64,000 nt of DNA from Anisodus tanguticus (Eukaryota; Streptophyta; Magnoliopsida; Solanales; Solanaceae), in assembly GCA_034509755.1 (NCBI GenBank), contig CM067539.1:27902001-27966000 (forward strand), read 5' to 3'. The notes under the pieces were generated by a model. The model was not told the origin of the DNA and did no database searches. It saw only the letters and a program-made list of their open reading frames with translations. Positions 1 to 10,351 of the stretch are shown here, in pieces. The position numbers were made by a program, and so were the translations under genes. Every line of letters begins with the position of its first letter. Positions within the stretch are counted from its first letter, which is position 1.

Positions 1-253
1 ATTTAGTTTTTAATTAACGTGATCAAAATTGAATGAATTATATGTGACAAAAGAATAGAGAAGTACTTTTGTGGGATAATTGATAAAATTTTAAGTTGAA
101 TGATTTTTATGTGACAAACAATAGAAAGTAACTTTTGTGCAATAAATTCAAAATTGAATGATCACCTCTGAAATTTTATTACGGTGTTTTAGCATGAACA
201 CATTGTAGCCTTTAGATATTATTTTGATGGGTTGTTACCATTTGAAGCAACCA
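1..253. other. AT-rich flank, no gene seen
   Basis: AT-rich sequence containing a weak direct repeat of about 70 bp (the phrase gtgacaaa...agta...cttttgtg recurs near 45-80 and 110-145). No coding frame or recognised element was found. Confidence 0.5.
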
Positions 254-258
254 TTGAG

Positions 259-940
259 TGTTAACACTCAAAAATAATTTAAGTGTTTAGCCGAGTTCAG
301 TGATAGCCGAACTTCTCCAGAGCCGAATTTACTCCTAACCCTCGACTACAAGAACTTCATCGGATACTAAGGCATCTTAGCCGAGTTGTTAGTTAGAGGT
401 ACGACTGGGACCCAGTCAGATGCAGACACCTCAACGACCAAGTCAAAAGGGTTTCCGGACCGCTAAAAGCGATAACGGCCAATAACAGCTAAAATAAAGG
501 GCCATTATCAGAGCAAGAAGAGTAGAGGGCCAGAAAATCGGCACCACCTCTCCCATAGTCGGCCATTGAACTTAGTGGGTTACTTGATGGCTGACATGGG
601 GGGATCACGTTGTACATTTTTTTTCCTTTTTTGTACTAAAAATAGGATAATTCTTTGTACATATGAGACACAACCAATCAATCAAACAACTCAATTTATA
701 TCTATCTTTATCCTTTTACTTCATTTAATCCTTTACTTTACTGTACTCAACTGCATTCATGTTTCTTACCTCTTAGTTTACTCATAACACTGTCCTAACG
801 CTTTCTGGAGTAGTTGGGGAACACATTGCTGGAAATTAGAATTCCGTTTTCAGCCCAAATAGCTTAAGTTAAGGAATCAATTTATCTCCCAATTTCGTCA
901 GCCGATAAAACGGCAGAGAACAGAATTTGGGGCGAGAACA
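259..940 (+). repeat. 5' LTR of gypsy element
   Basis: This 682-bp repeat runs from TGTTAACACTC to GGCGAGAACA. From about position 472 onward it is repeated with high similarity at 3253-3645. The retroviral promoter and polyadenylation signals should lie here; a TATA-like tract occurs near 640-650 (aaaaatagg), but it is weak. Confidence 0.85.
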
Positions 941-963
941 AATTTGGCACGCCCAGTGGGACC
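941..963 (+). promoter_or_regulatory. Primer-binding-site region
   Basis: Directly after the 5' LTR lies TTTGGCACGCCCAGTGGGAC, the usual place and style (TGG start) of a plant gypsy tRNA primer-binding site. The exact tRNA was not assigned. Confidence 0.6.
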
Positions 964-1041
964 ATAGGTGAATTAATAGCAAAGTTTGATTCTCCAGGTC
1001 AGGATCATTCTTGGCATATGCGCCTATGGTCCGGTTAGAAA

Positions 1042-3250
1042 ATGAACCCCGAATTCAGTCCATATCCTAAAAAAAATCCTCCTAGAAGGAACAACGAACC
1101 AACATCCTTCTTGGGTATGCCTACATCGGTTGATACCTCTCCACTTCCTCCATCAACCCAAGCTGTGGAAGAATATAGCCAATCTGAAGGTCCAACCATA
1201 ATGACCACGTCTTTTATTAGACAACAGATCGACTTGGGCATCCACAATATTATGTACCAAATTTCTAAACAGTTGGCTGACATTGTGAAGCCTATGGTAC
1301 ATAATGAGGTTTAGCAAGTGAGGGAGATGAAAACCAACTGAATGCACCTAGGAGAATGTTCGGCTAGTTCTGCCATCCCTCTGACGAGCAGTGTTGTTCA
1401 ACATGAGACTGTGACTCCCGGTGTTGTTCCTCAATCGCATGTGCATCAGATAATGCCTACTCAGATGCAGTCGTAGCACACCTAGGAACACAAGCCCAAT
1501 CGCATGGCAACCAGCACACTGCATAGTCGCCGTCGAACCTTGGAGGGCAAAATGTGCCACTTGACCAAGCGAGTCTGCAGTATGGGCAAATCAACATGGC
1601 TCGGAGACCAGTTCAGGCTCTAGGACACTTTGGATTGCCGCCCGTTATGCCATACGTTTCTACGAACGACCCTACGTTGCAGGCGAACAATGTTAACCAG
1701 CCATAGCCCCTGGCTATGACTTAGCTCAGCTATCTGGTGACGTTGTTTACATTGGAATACCATTCCAGCAGTCATTGTCAGTACCCAATCCATACCTTTC
1801 AGGAAGCGTAAATTTTCTAAGAACGTCCGACGTTCGAAGAGAGCAGCCATGAAATGCTGTTCCACCTTATCCTCAGGATCCGTTAGCTGTTCCAGGAGCT
1901 CAGGTTGCAAGCTTTCGTGGCCATACCCAACAACAACAATTTGGCATTACCCCACCTATTGGTAATGGCCAGCAGACCACCTACAACCTTCAAAACCTTG
2001 TCCAACAAAGTGCAGAATGGAGGCCGCCAGTGCAGAATAGAGGCCGCCAGTGCAGAACGCCTACCAGCCGAATCCAGTCTAGAATCGGTAGGGGACGTCA
2101 CAACTGATAAACCCAAAAATTATTGCTAATACCATGTGGAGGTATTTCGGCATCCAACTGAAACCTTTAGACATGCATATTTATAAGAAGTCTTACCTCG
2201 ATTGGGTAGATCGGATAGCACCTTTGCCGAGGGGCTTCAAAATACCGGTGTTTGCCATCTTCTCTAGCGATGAAGGAAACTCCACTATCGAGCATATCAG
2301 TAGATTTACTGCCCAATGCGGCGAGGCTAGCTAGAATGAGTATCACAAGTTGCAGCTATTCCCTCTCTATCTAACGGGAACGACCTTCACATGGTACTCC
2401 TCTTTGGCTCATCATTTCATATAGAACTGGGCTGACATAGAGGGTTGCTTCCATGATAGGTTCTATTGGGCCACAACCTCAAGTTACTGTGACTGATCTA
2501 ATGAATCTCAAGCAGCAAGTCAATGAATCGGCCCTCGATTTTATCGAGAGATTCAAAAAGAAGGTTGGAAAATGCACCGTACACTTCCCCGAGTCTGAAT
2601 GTACCCACATGATAATCAATAACATGCACCCTCAGTAAAATGAGAAGTTGGTGGGACAATCTTGCTCTGACCTGAGCCAGTTAGCTGAAAAGGCTAGCCA
2701 AATAGAGTAGTACGTCCAGGAGAAAGAGCGAAAAAGAGCCAGCCGAAATCGAGGCTGCTACTTGGTATCCATCATTGAAGCGGATGAGTCCGACTTAGAG
2801 TCAGCCAACTGCACGGCAGACACAATGGTGGCCGAGATTGTTAGGGGTAAGGTTTACTCTTGCCCAGCCTTGAAAGCCGTAAAATGCAAAGAGACGAGTT
2901 CATCCGATGATAGGTCGGTTACTCGTTTGACATAACGAAGGCAGATCAGATTCTTGATCATCTACTCAAAGACAATCAGATTCGGCTACTTGATGGTCAT
3001 AGGATTTCGTCTGCCGAGGAACTCAAATATAAGAAGTACTTCAAGTGACATAATTCATACAGTCACTCTACTTCTAATTGTGTGGTCTTCAGAAAGGCGA
3101 TCCAAAAGGGCATCAAAGTGGGGAGGTTCAAGTTAGCTGACAAGAGTATAGCTGAAATGGCCATTGATTCTGGCCCCTTTCCTGCGGTACCAATATATAT
3201 GGTATCTTTTGCTAAGCCCGATGAGTCAAGGGACACCAAAGGAAGACAAC
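1042..3250 (+). pseudogene. Decayed gypsy gag polyprotein
   Basis: An ATG at 1042 opens an N-terminal gag frame that stops at 1312-1314. The retrotransposon gag core is recognisable at 2134-2640, in pieces: a PRGFKIP-like stretch, then STIEHISRFTAQCGEAS, then a TFTWY motif typical of the family. Further downstream (about 2740-3240) other frames match the gag C-terminal part that precedes the protease in this group. Several stop codons and frame changes separate the pieces (for example stops at 2332-2334 and 2636-2638), so no functional Gag can be made. Family placement rests on remembered motif patterns, not on a search. Confidence 0.75.
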
Positions 3251-3252
3251 TA

Positions 3253-3645
3253 TAACGGCCAACAACAACTAAAAGAAAGGGTCATTATCTAAGTGGGTTA
3301 CTTGATGGCTGACATGGGGGGGGGGATCACGTTGTACAAATTTTTTCCTTTTTTGTACTATAAATAGGATCATTCTTGGTATATATGGGACACAACCAAT
3401 CAATCAAACAACTCAATTTTTATCTATCTTTATCCTTTTACTTTACTATACTTAGCTATATTTATGTTTCTTACCTCTTAGTTTACTCATAACACCGTCC
3501 TAACGCTTTCTGAAGTAGTTGGGGAACCCATTGCTGAAAATTAGAGTTCCGTTTCCAGCTCAAATCGCTTAAGTTAAGGAATCAATTTGTCTCCCGATTT
3601 CGTCAGCCGATAAAACGGCAGAGAACAGAATTTGGGGCGAGAACA
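3253..3645 (+). repeat. 3' LTR of gypsy element (5'-truncated)
   Basis: This copy matches 473-940 of the 5' LTR but lacks the LTR start and about 62 bp just before the shared tract GTGGGTTACTTGATGGCTGA. It also carries a run of 9 G at 3317-3325, expanded from the 6 G of the 5' copy. Confidence 0.85.
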
Positions 3646-3650
3646 TTGAG

Positions 3651-3999
3651 CATTATTGAAGTAAAATTTATTGGAAGGGATTCCAACCTGTATATCCTTA
3701 GTCCTTACCCAGTCCAATTTAAAAGTTGCGATAAGTAAGATAAAATTCTTATCGCCTTATTTTTCGTAACATTTTTTTTAGTCTGTCTAAAAAATGACAC
3801 TTGTTTTTTGAAAAATTAATTAATTTTAGCATCCCTAGTTTACTCTTGGTCATATGATTTGTTGGTATACATTGATGTGAAAGTTCATTATTTTATAAGA
3901 GAGAGAAAATGAAGCGACATGCACAACTCTCACTGCCACTCACCTAAAATGAGAAATGTTATGTTTTTTATATCTTTAAATTACAAGTAAAAAAACTTA
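3651..3999. other. Intergenic, nothing recognised
   Basis: AT-rich spacer between the gypsy element and a MITE. No open frame or repeat with a partner in the window was noticed. Confidence 0.5.
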
Positions 4000-4008
4000 T
4001 TTATTTAT

Positions 4009-4739
4009 CGGAAAAGGGTCAAATATGCCCTTAAAGTATTTAAAATTGAGCAGATATGCGCTTCGTTAATAGTTTAACTCACACATGACCTTACTATTCA
4101 ATAGTTGATCCCAATATACCCGATGATTCGTATATACTAACGATGTAAACCATATAGCGATGTAACAAACGTTCATATTCCAGTGATGAAAATTGTAATT
4201 TATAAATATATTTTTATTCTTTTATTTTCTGAGTTGTTTTTTTACAATCGATTCATGTATTCTCTACACTACACTTGTGTCCCAAACTAAGGATGGATAA
4301 ATTTCATCATGTTATTATAAAATGAAAATCAATTAAGCTTACATTAAATTTTTTAATTATAGTGACTATGTCAAACAATCCTCAAGGTCAATTTTTTTTA
4401 GGTGGAGAAATAGTGTTGTACAAAAATTAGTGGTGTTGGAAGGGGTTGTCAACCAAAAACCTGATTTTGTAAACTTAGTTAAATATGAGGAAATCATATT
4501 TGATTATCATTCATAAGTATATTAACGAAAAGCATATATGATCAATTTCGCATATTTTAAGGGCATTTTTAACCCATTTTTACTTATTAATCAGCTAATT
4601 AGGTTAATTGGAGATTCCTATTAAATTAAGGACATATTTTGACAAATTATTATATTGTAAGGACATGTGTGAGCTAAGCTTTAACAAAGAGAATATTTGC
4701 TCAATTTCAATACCTTAAGAGCATATTTGGACTTTTTTG
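4009..4739. mobile_element. MULE-like MITE with long terminal inverted repeats
   Basis: Two arms of roughly 90-100 bp are inverted copies of each other (4009-4100 and about 4645-4739). Shared blocks include AAATATGC, CTTAAAG/CTTAAGG and AAATTGAGCA. A 9-bp direct repeat TTTATTTAT flanks the unit (4000-4008 and 4740-4748), the length expected for Mutator-like elements. The repeat is low-complexity, so the boundary is likely but not certain. There is no coding frame inside. Confidence 0.65.
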
Positions 4740-4761
4740 TTTATTTATTGAACGTCATGCC

Positions 4762-5343
4762 TGTTGGGATACAATTGTTGTAGGGAACGGGAAGTAAGTA
4801 ACAATTACAATAATTGAAAGGATAAACTAACTATTACAATAAAACTGGAAATCAAAACCTTACAAACTGCTTGTGTGATTTACTGAGTCAAGTGATGACA
4901 CTCTGTCTTTAAGACAAGATTGCCCTGTATATCTCCTTTTACGGTGTTGAGCAATAGTCTCCCAAGATGCAACATCAACTTTAACAAGTGAGCAAAGGAA
5001 ACTCAAGTGTTATTCTTGAAGAACTTTGAGTATAGTGACTTTGCTAGAGAGGAAGAATATGAAATCAAAAAATCTGAAGAATTTTCTAAGTGTTAAGTGT
5101 AGTGTGTTTCAATTGAGCCAAAGGCCTCAATTTATAGTGTAAGTAGAAGACCCCTCAACTAGCCAACTAATGGCCTTCAATATCCATGTAATTGCACTTG
5201 ATTGATGGGTTACATTCAGCCAAATAATGGCTGAATTCATGTAGCAAGTAATGGAGAATCAATGCTCCAAAACCAGCCCAAACGTCAGATTTTTCCAACT
5301 TTCCGTCGCAGCATTCTGCCTCCGAAGCGTCGCGACTCCAATA
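4762..5343 (-). repeat. Truncated 3' LTR of copia element
   Basis: This matches 8871 to about 9440 of the other LTR closely (same TGTTGGGATACAA start in + orientation). It then breaks off at about 5343, where it joins RNase H coding sequence directly. Confidence 0.85.
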
Positions 5344-5864
5344 GAGGATTTCCAAGACACAGCCCCACCACCAATTGTAAATACATACCCACTGGTGGAC
5401 TTGTTGTTCTCTATGTCAAATATCCAGTTTGCATCACTGTACCCCTCTAGTACAACTGGATATCTCGAATAATGCAACACATAAGTTAGCGTGTATTTCA
5501 GGTATTGTAGTACCCGATTCAACGCCTTCCAGTGATCATTACTCGGATTACGGGTAAACCTAGCCAACTTGTTGACTGCATAAGCAATATCAGGTCGGGT
5601 ACAGTTTGTTATGTACATCAAACTACCAATCACCTGTGCATACCGCTCTTGGCATATGAGTGCACCACAATTTGTATCAAGCTTTTTATTTCTGTCCATT
5701 GGTGACTTTATAGGCGAACTGTCTAACATCTTGAACTTTCTCAAAACATCCTCGATGTAGTGAGACTGCGATAAGACCAGTCCGTCAGATGTCTTAGAGA
5801 CTTTTCTCCTTAAGATGACATATACGATACCCATATCCTTCATGTCGAAGCATTGTTTCAACAT
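5344..5864 (-). pseudogene. copia RT C-terminus and RNase H fragment
   Basis: The frame encodes the end of reverse transcriptase and most of RNase H. Visible are the conserved phrases GSLMYIT.CTRPDIAYAV, a YSDANW motif that places the first RNase H aspartate, and STSGYVFTIGGGAVSWKSS. Directly after SWKSS the reading enters LTR sequence (about 5343), so the last catalytic part of RNase H is lost. Upstream, near 5870-5900, a YVDD active-site motif is readable, but in a segment separated from this frame. Confidence 0.85.
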
Positions 5865-6023
5865 TGCTCCATATGATCAACATGTCATCTACATACATGC
5901 ATATCATAACAAACGAGTCAGAGTTACATTTCATGTAGACACATTTGTCACACTCATTAATGGCGAAACCCTTCGATAGTAGAGTACTATCAAATTTTTC
6001 GTGCCATTACTTCTGGGCTTGTT

Positions 6024-6497
6024 TCAGCCCGTACAGAGATTTGAAAAGCCGGCAGACTTTCTTCTCTTGCCCTTGAACCACATACCCCTCGGGTTGGTCC
6101 ATATAAATTTCTCTTCCAAATCACCATTTAGGAAGGCTATCTTGACATCCATTTGATGTATCTCATGGTCACGCAAAGTTGCGATCGCAATGAATACCCG
6201 TATGGACGTCATCCGAGATACCGGGGAATACGTGTCAAAGTAATCAAGACCTTCTTTCTGCCGGTAGCCCTTGACTACCAACCTGGCCTTGTACTTATCT
6301 ATAGACCCATCTGCGTTATACTTCCGTTTGAGTATCCATTTACAACCCAACGGTTTATTTCCCGGATGAAGATCAACCAACTCCCAAGTATGGTTATGCA
6401 AAATGGAGCCTATTTCACTCTCAATAGCTTCTTTCCAGAGCGGTGCCTCTGGAGTTAATAATGCTTCAGCAATTGTCCTTGGTTCATCATCAACCAT
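6024..6497 (-). pseudogene. copia reverse transcriptase N-terminal fragment
   Basis: The 157-residue frame has the copia RT start: EAPLWKEAIESEI, NHTWELVDL, then GCKWI.KRKYN.DGSI.KYKARLV.KGY and the catalytic-region motif QMDVKIAFLNGDLEE. It ends in a different frame near 6024, before the YVDD box at about 5885, so a frameshift splits the RT. Between this frame and the integrase frame (6498-6690) there is an acidic linker with stop codons. Confidence 0.87.
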
Positions 6498-6690
6498 ATA
6501 AGCTACAAAGTCATGACCGAATGATTTATCATTCCTAGCCCTTTTACTTCACCTTAGTTCCATCTCTGGAGTCTCCAAGTTATGAGAATCTGGAATACTA
6601 GATTCTGGATACTCAGCCACCTCGAGATCTACTAGATCTGAACCATCTAAATCCGGGCCGTCAACGACTCCCGGTTCCTAAGAGCTTTGT

Positions 6691-8325
6691 TCATAACTCT
6701 ATTTGCGAGAGGTTATGTCTTTTTTCCTTTCTAGGAAAGGTATCTTCAAAGAATTGTGCATTCATTGATTCCATGATTGTACCCCCGTGGATATCTGGAA
6801 TATCTGACTTATGCACTAAGAAGCGATAAGCACTATTGTTATTTGCATATCCGATGAATATGCAATCTACAGACTTGGGCCCAATCTTGACCTGCTTTGG
6901 CTTGGGTACTTCGGCCTTTGCCAAACAACCCCACACCTTTAAATATTTATAGGTGGGTTTCTTTCCCTTCCATGATTCATATGGAGTTTTGTCCTTACCC
7001 TTATGTGAGACTCTGTTAAGAATCGTATTAGCGGTAAGGACAACTTCTTCCCACATGTTTTGGGAAAGTCCGAAATTGATGAGCAAGACATTAATAATTT
7101 TCTTCAATGTGTGGTTCTTACGTTCCACCATACCGTTCGATTGAGGTGAGTATGGAGCCATCGTTTGATGAACAATGCCTTCTTGGGCACAATATTCCTC
7201 AAATGGCGCTACGTATTCTCCCCCTCTATCGCTACGAATGGATTTAATCCACATGCTTAGTTGGTTCTCAACTTCTGCTTTGCAACGTCGGAACACTTCA
7301 AAGGCTTCATCCTTACTTTTTAACAAGTAAAGGTAACAATACCTTGTGCTATCATCAATGAATGTCACAAAGTACTTGTTCCCCCCTCTAGTTTGTGCAA
7401 ACTTCAAATCACATATATCTGTGTGAATAAGTTCTAGAGGAGCGGTATTTCTTTCGACGGATCGAAAAGGAAGCTTTGTGAGTTTTGCCTCTACGCACAC
7501 CTCACACTTATGTTGAGGGTTTACGTCGATAGACGGCAACAACTTCAACTTTACCAACCTTTGGATGGACTTGTAGTTGACATGCCCTAATTTATGATGC
7601 CATAAATTAGAGGACTCAAGCAAGTAAGATGAATATGCTTTAATATTATTGATTTTACGTAATACAGACATGGTGTTCACTTTGAAGAGGCCTTCACAGA
7701 CGAATCCTCTTCCCACAAACGTTCCATTCTTAGTGACGACAAATTTATTGGACTCAAACACTAGCCTAAAACCAACATTAAGCAATAAAGGACCTGGAAT
7801 TAAATTTCTTCTAATCTCATGAACATGCATCACTTCCTTCAGAGTGAGCTCCTTTCCAGAAGTCATCTTCAGGGCTACCTTTCCTACTCCCGGTACGTCA
7901 GAGGAAGCGTTGTTGCCCATGAATAACTTTTTGTTTGTGACCGGTGTATAAGTGGAGAAGGTATCTCTGTTGGAACATATTTGTCTTGTAGCACCTGTGT
8001 CCATCCACCATTGTATATGATTCTCAACCAGGTTTTCTTCTAGCACCACTACTGAGAACTCCTCAATTATGTCATCCAGAAATTGGTCATTGACAACGTT
8101 AACCTGAGCCTTGCCCTTAGCCTTGGCCTTCTTTTGTTGCTCGGTCTTGAGCTTTCGGCAGTCTTTGATCATGTGACCAAGTTTCCCACAGTGGTAACAG
8201 TTTCCTTTGAACTTCTCCGCTGCTTGGGTCTTGCCGTCTTTTTGGAACTTGCGCTTTTTGCTTAGGTTCCATTTGGCCTCAGCCAGATTTACCTTTGCCT
8301 CAGCGGGTTGTTTACCCTTAGGCAA
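6691..8325 (-). CDS. copia Gag-C / protease / integrase open frame
   Basis: This uninterrupted 544-residue frame is the best preserved part of the element. In order it has a basic lysine-rich region, a CCHC zinc knuckle (CYHCGKLGHMIKDC, about residues 43-56), an aspartic protease site (MDTGAT, about 108-113), a GAG-pre-integrase HHCC zinc finger (LWHHKLGHVNYKSIQRL and CEVCVEAK), and the integrase core with HTDICD, the DRGGEYV region and YSPQSNGMVERKN carrying the catalytic glutamate. It lacks its gag N-terminus in frame and stops before RT, so it is a fragment of a former Gag-Pol rather than a working gene. Confidence 0.85.
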   Translation of the reverse strand: MPKGKQPAEAKVNLAEAKWNLSKKRKFQKDGKTQAAEKFKGNCYHCGKLGHMIKDCRKLKTEQQKKAKAKGKAQVNVVNDQFLDDIIEEFSVVVLEENLVENHIQWWMDTGATRQICSNRDTFSTYTPVTNKKLFMGNNASSDVPGVGKVALKMTSGKELTLKEVMHVHEIRRNLIPGPLLLNVGFRLVFESNKFVVTKNGTFVGRGFVCEGLFKVNTMSVLRKINNIKAYSSYLLESSNLWHHKLGHVNYKSIQRLVKLKLLPSIDVNPQHKCEVCVEAKLTKLPFRSVERNTAPLELIHTDICDLKFAQTRGGNKYFVTFIDDSTRYCYLYLLKSKDEAFEVFRRCKAEVENQLSMWIKSIRSDRGGEYVAPFEEYCAQEGIVHQTMAPYSPQSNGMVERKNHTLKKIINVLLINFGLSQNMWEEVVLTANTILNRVSHKGKDKTPYESWKGKKPTYKYLKVWGCLAKAEVPKPKQVKIGPKSVDCIFIGYANNNSAYRFLVHKSDIPDIHGGTIMESMNAQFFEDTFPRKEKRHNLSQIEL

Positions 8326-8828
8326 GGCCTTCTTATTATCTTCTTGAATTTAGAGTTTGATAATAAGTTCTTCAAAGGTCATCTCATTTGTCTTGACCTT
8401 TAAGTAGCTCATAAACTCATTCCACGAAGGAGGTAACTTTTCAATAAGTGATGTAACAAAAATCTGCTCGTTTGGCTCATACCTTCCAAATCTAGGTGAT
8501 GTAAAATCATTTGGAATTCCTGGACTTGGGACATCACTGTCTTACTATCTAGCCTGTGGAGCATCTTCTGTTAGGAAACGTGCCATTCCCATAACAGTCA
8601 GATAGAAGAGCATCTTTTGAAGTTTGACCCCATGAACTTTTCAGGGCGTTCATGGTGAAATCCAGCGGGTGGAGGAGCGACAACATTCCCTTGAGCGGCA
8701 GCAAAGGTGTTGGATGAGCCTTGAGCAACCGGAAAGGCATTAGGAGTGCCTTGAGCAGTGGGGAAGGCAGAGAGATTGCCTTGAGTAGCAGCAGCAGAAT
8801 CAAAAGCAGTTTGATTTATACCAGTCAT
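8326..8828 (-). pseudogene. copia gag N-terminus with deletions
   Basis: An ATG at 8828, 43 nt inside the LTR edge, opens Gag with alanine/glutamine-rich decapeptide repeats and the phrase FHHERPEKFMGSNFKR. Compared with the + strand copy, about 13 bp are missing between two AGATG words near 8615, and about 270 bp are missing near 8558 where the text passes from the start of gag straight to its middle. The rest of the gag core is broken by a stop around 8350. Confidence 0.8.
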
Positions 8829-8870
8829 TTTTCTAACTTAGTTACTTACAACAAAATCTTGTCTTAAAAT

Positions 8871-9753
8871 TGTTGGGATACAACTGTTGTAGGGAACGGG
8901 AAGTAAATAACTATTACAATAGTAGAAAAGATAAACAAACTATTACAATAAAACTAGAAATCAAAACCTTATAAACTGCTTGTGTGATTTGTTGAGTCGA
9001 GTGATGACACTCTGTCTTTAAGACAAGATTGCCCCGTATATCTCCTTTTACGGTATTGAGCAATAGTCTCCCAAGATACAACAACAACTTTAACAAGTGA
9101 GCAAAGGAAACTCAAGTGTTACTCTTGAAGAACTTTGATTATAGTGACTTTGCTAGAGAGGAAGAATATGAAATCAGAAAATTTGGAGAATTCTCTAAGT
9201 GTTGAGTGTTGTGTCTTTCAATTGAGCCAAAGGCCTCAATTTATAGTGTAAGTAGAAGACCCTCAACTAGCCAACTAATGGCCTTTAATAGCCATGTAAT
9301 TGCACTTGATTGAGGGGTTACATTCAGCCAAATAATGGCTGAATTTATGTGACAAGTAATGGAGAATCAATACTCCAAAACCAGCCCAAACGTCAGATTT
9401 TTCCAACTTCCCGTCGCAACATTCTGCCTCCGAAGTGCCGCGGCTCCGACGGTGTGGCGTTGCGGCCCTTCACGGCTCCGCGGCGATTTCCGACTCGTTT
9501 CATTTTACACTTTGTACACTTCTTCCTTCATTTACCAATGTGGAATACTTTGTCATTTGGCCAATAACCGTCCATAATTCTATGTCTCAAACGTATTACA
9601 TACGTACCAATATCTTTTTCACTAATGAAATTTGCGATACTTGCCACTACGTGTGCACGTGTGTGGAAACGACGTTTCCGACGTGCGGGCCCAATAGTTC
9701 GAGTCATAAATTAATGGGATATACTTATTTCCACATTTTGTAAATTTTCAACA
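8871..9753 (-). repeat. 5' LTR of copia element (complete)
   Basis: This 883-bp repeat has TGTTG/CAACA ends. On the - strand the middle part is GC-rich (near 9430-9480); a TATA-like TATAAATTGAGGC occurs near 9233-9246 (reverse strand), which would place a transcription start inside the LTR. The tract after the LTR does not match the usual initiator-Met primer site. Confidence 0.85.
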
Positions 9754-9979
9754 GATTCTTCGGCAATTTTTTATTATTTAGAAAATAACTAAACTTGCTT
9801 TGTCTTTAGGTTTAGTATTAGATTTGAACTTGGACTGCACAATAAATTATTAGCATTTGGTTTAAACCAAACCTAAATAAATTATTAATTAACACGGATA
9901 AAATCACAATAACTAATTAAATTAGTACAAAGTAAATTAATTTCTCCATAACAAAGTAGAAGTTCTAGACGATCTCAAG
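9754..9979. other. Short AT-rich spacer
   Basis: Sequence between the copia LTR and the broken end of the gypsy element. No recognised feature. Confidence 0.5.
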
Positions 9980-10351
9980 TTAGATCTTATGCTCGCAAAT
10001 ACTGGAAGGAATTCCACGAATGTCCGCTATGGTCCACCATATATCTCTTCGATATTTTCTCAAGATGTCAAGCAATTTCTTCACTTGGTTCTCACTCAAT
10101 AAGATAGAAACGATTACGTGCAAAGTATTGTTCAGGTCGAGAAACTCGTACCTCAAGTATGATGGAAGTTGCTTGAGTTCAAGTTTTGGCGACTCAATGA
10201 TCGTTGGCTTAACCAGATGAGTCACCATATTCTCTAGATCGAGAGAAAGTTTCTTTGGATGGTAGGCATAATACCCCAACCCTTCAAGTGAGTTCACGGT
10301 CTCGACGTACCCCTCCATATATTCACCATCAAAATTTATCAAGATGACCAC
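9980..10351 (-). pseudogene. Gypsy pre-RT linker fragment
   Basis: The frame carries the family phrases LKQLPSYLRYEFL, then WTIADIRGIPSSICEHKI, which in Athila/Tat elements sit immediately before the RT domain. The element stops there. Confidence 0.8.

Larger units (their letters stand above)
259..3645 (+). mobile_element. Ty3/gypsy LTR retrotransposon with internal deletion
   Basis: The element starts with TGTTAACA and ends with GAGAACA. It is bounded by a perfect 5-bp direct repeat TTGAG (254-258 and 3646-3650), which fits integrase-made target duplication. A PBS-like site follows the 5' LTR and only gag-type coding remains; protease, RT and integrase are missing. The 3' LTR lacks its first ~213 bp and has a further ~62-bp gap relative to the 5' LTR, so one deletion probably removed pol, the polypurine tract and the LTR start. 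The element could now move only with enzymes supplied in trans. Confidence 0.85.
4762..9753 (-). mobile_element. Ty1/copia retrotransposon (- strand, internally deleted)
   Basis: The element reads right to left: LTR (9753-8871), gag from 8828, zinc knuckle, protease, integrase, reverse transcriptase, RNase H, then a truncated LTR (5343-4762). The outer ends are TGTTG/CAACA. The 5-bp flanks (ATGCC and GATTC) do not match, so no target duplication is seen; the right flank abuts a truncated gypsy element, which may mean later rearrangement. The element is related throughout to the + strand copy at 60384-64000. Confidence 0.88.

Noticed and set aside
1042..1347. Overlapping frames of 64-96 residues on both strands in the first gypsy element
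   Set aside because: The - strand ones are shadows of the gag frame; only the + strand frame has family motifs.
9349..9743. Frames of 72-102 residues inside the copia LTR
   Set aside because: They lie within the LTR and are repeated in part at 5251-5472 and 60397-60762 as LTR sequence; no protein motif.
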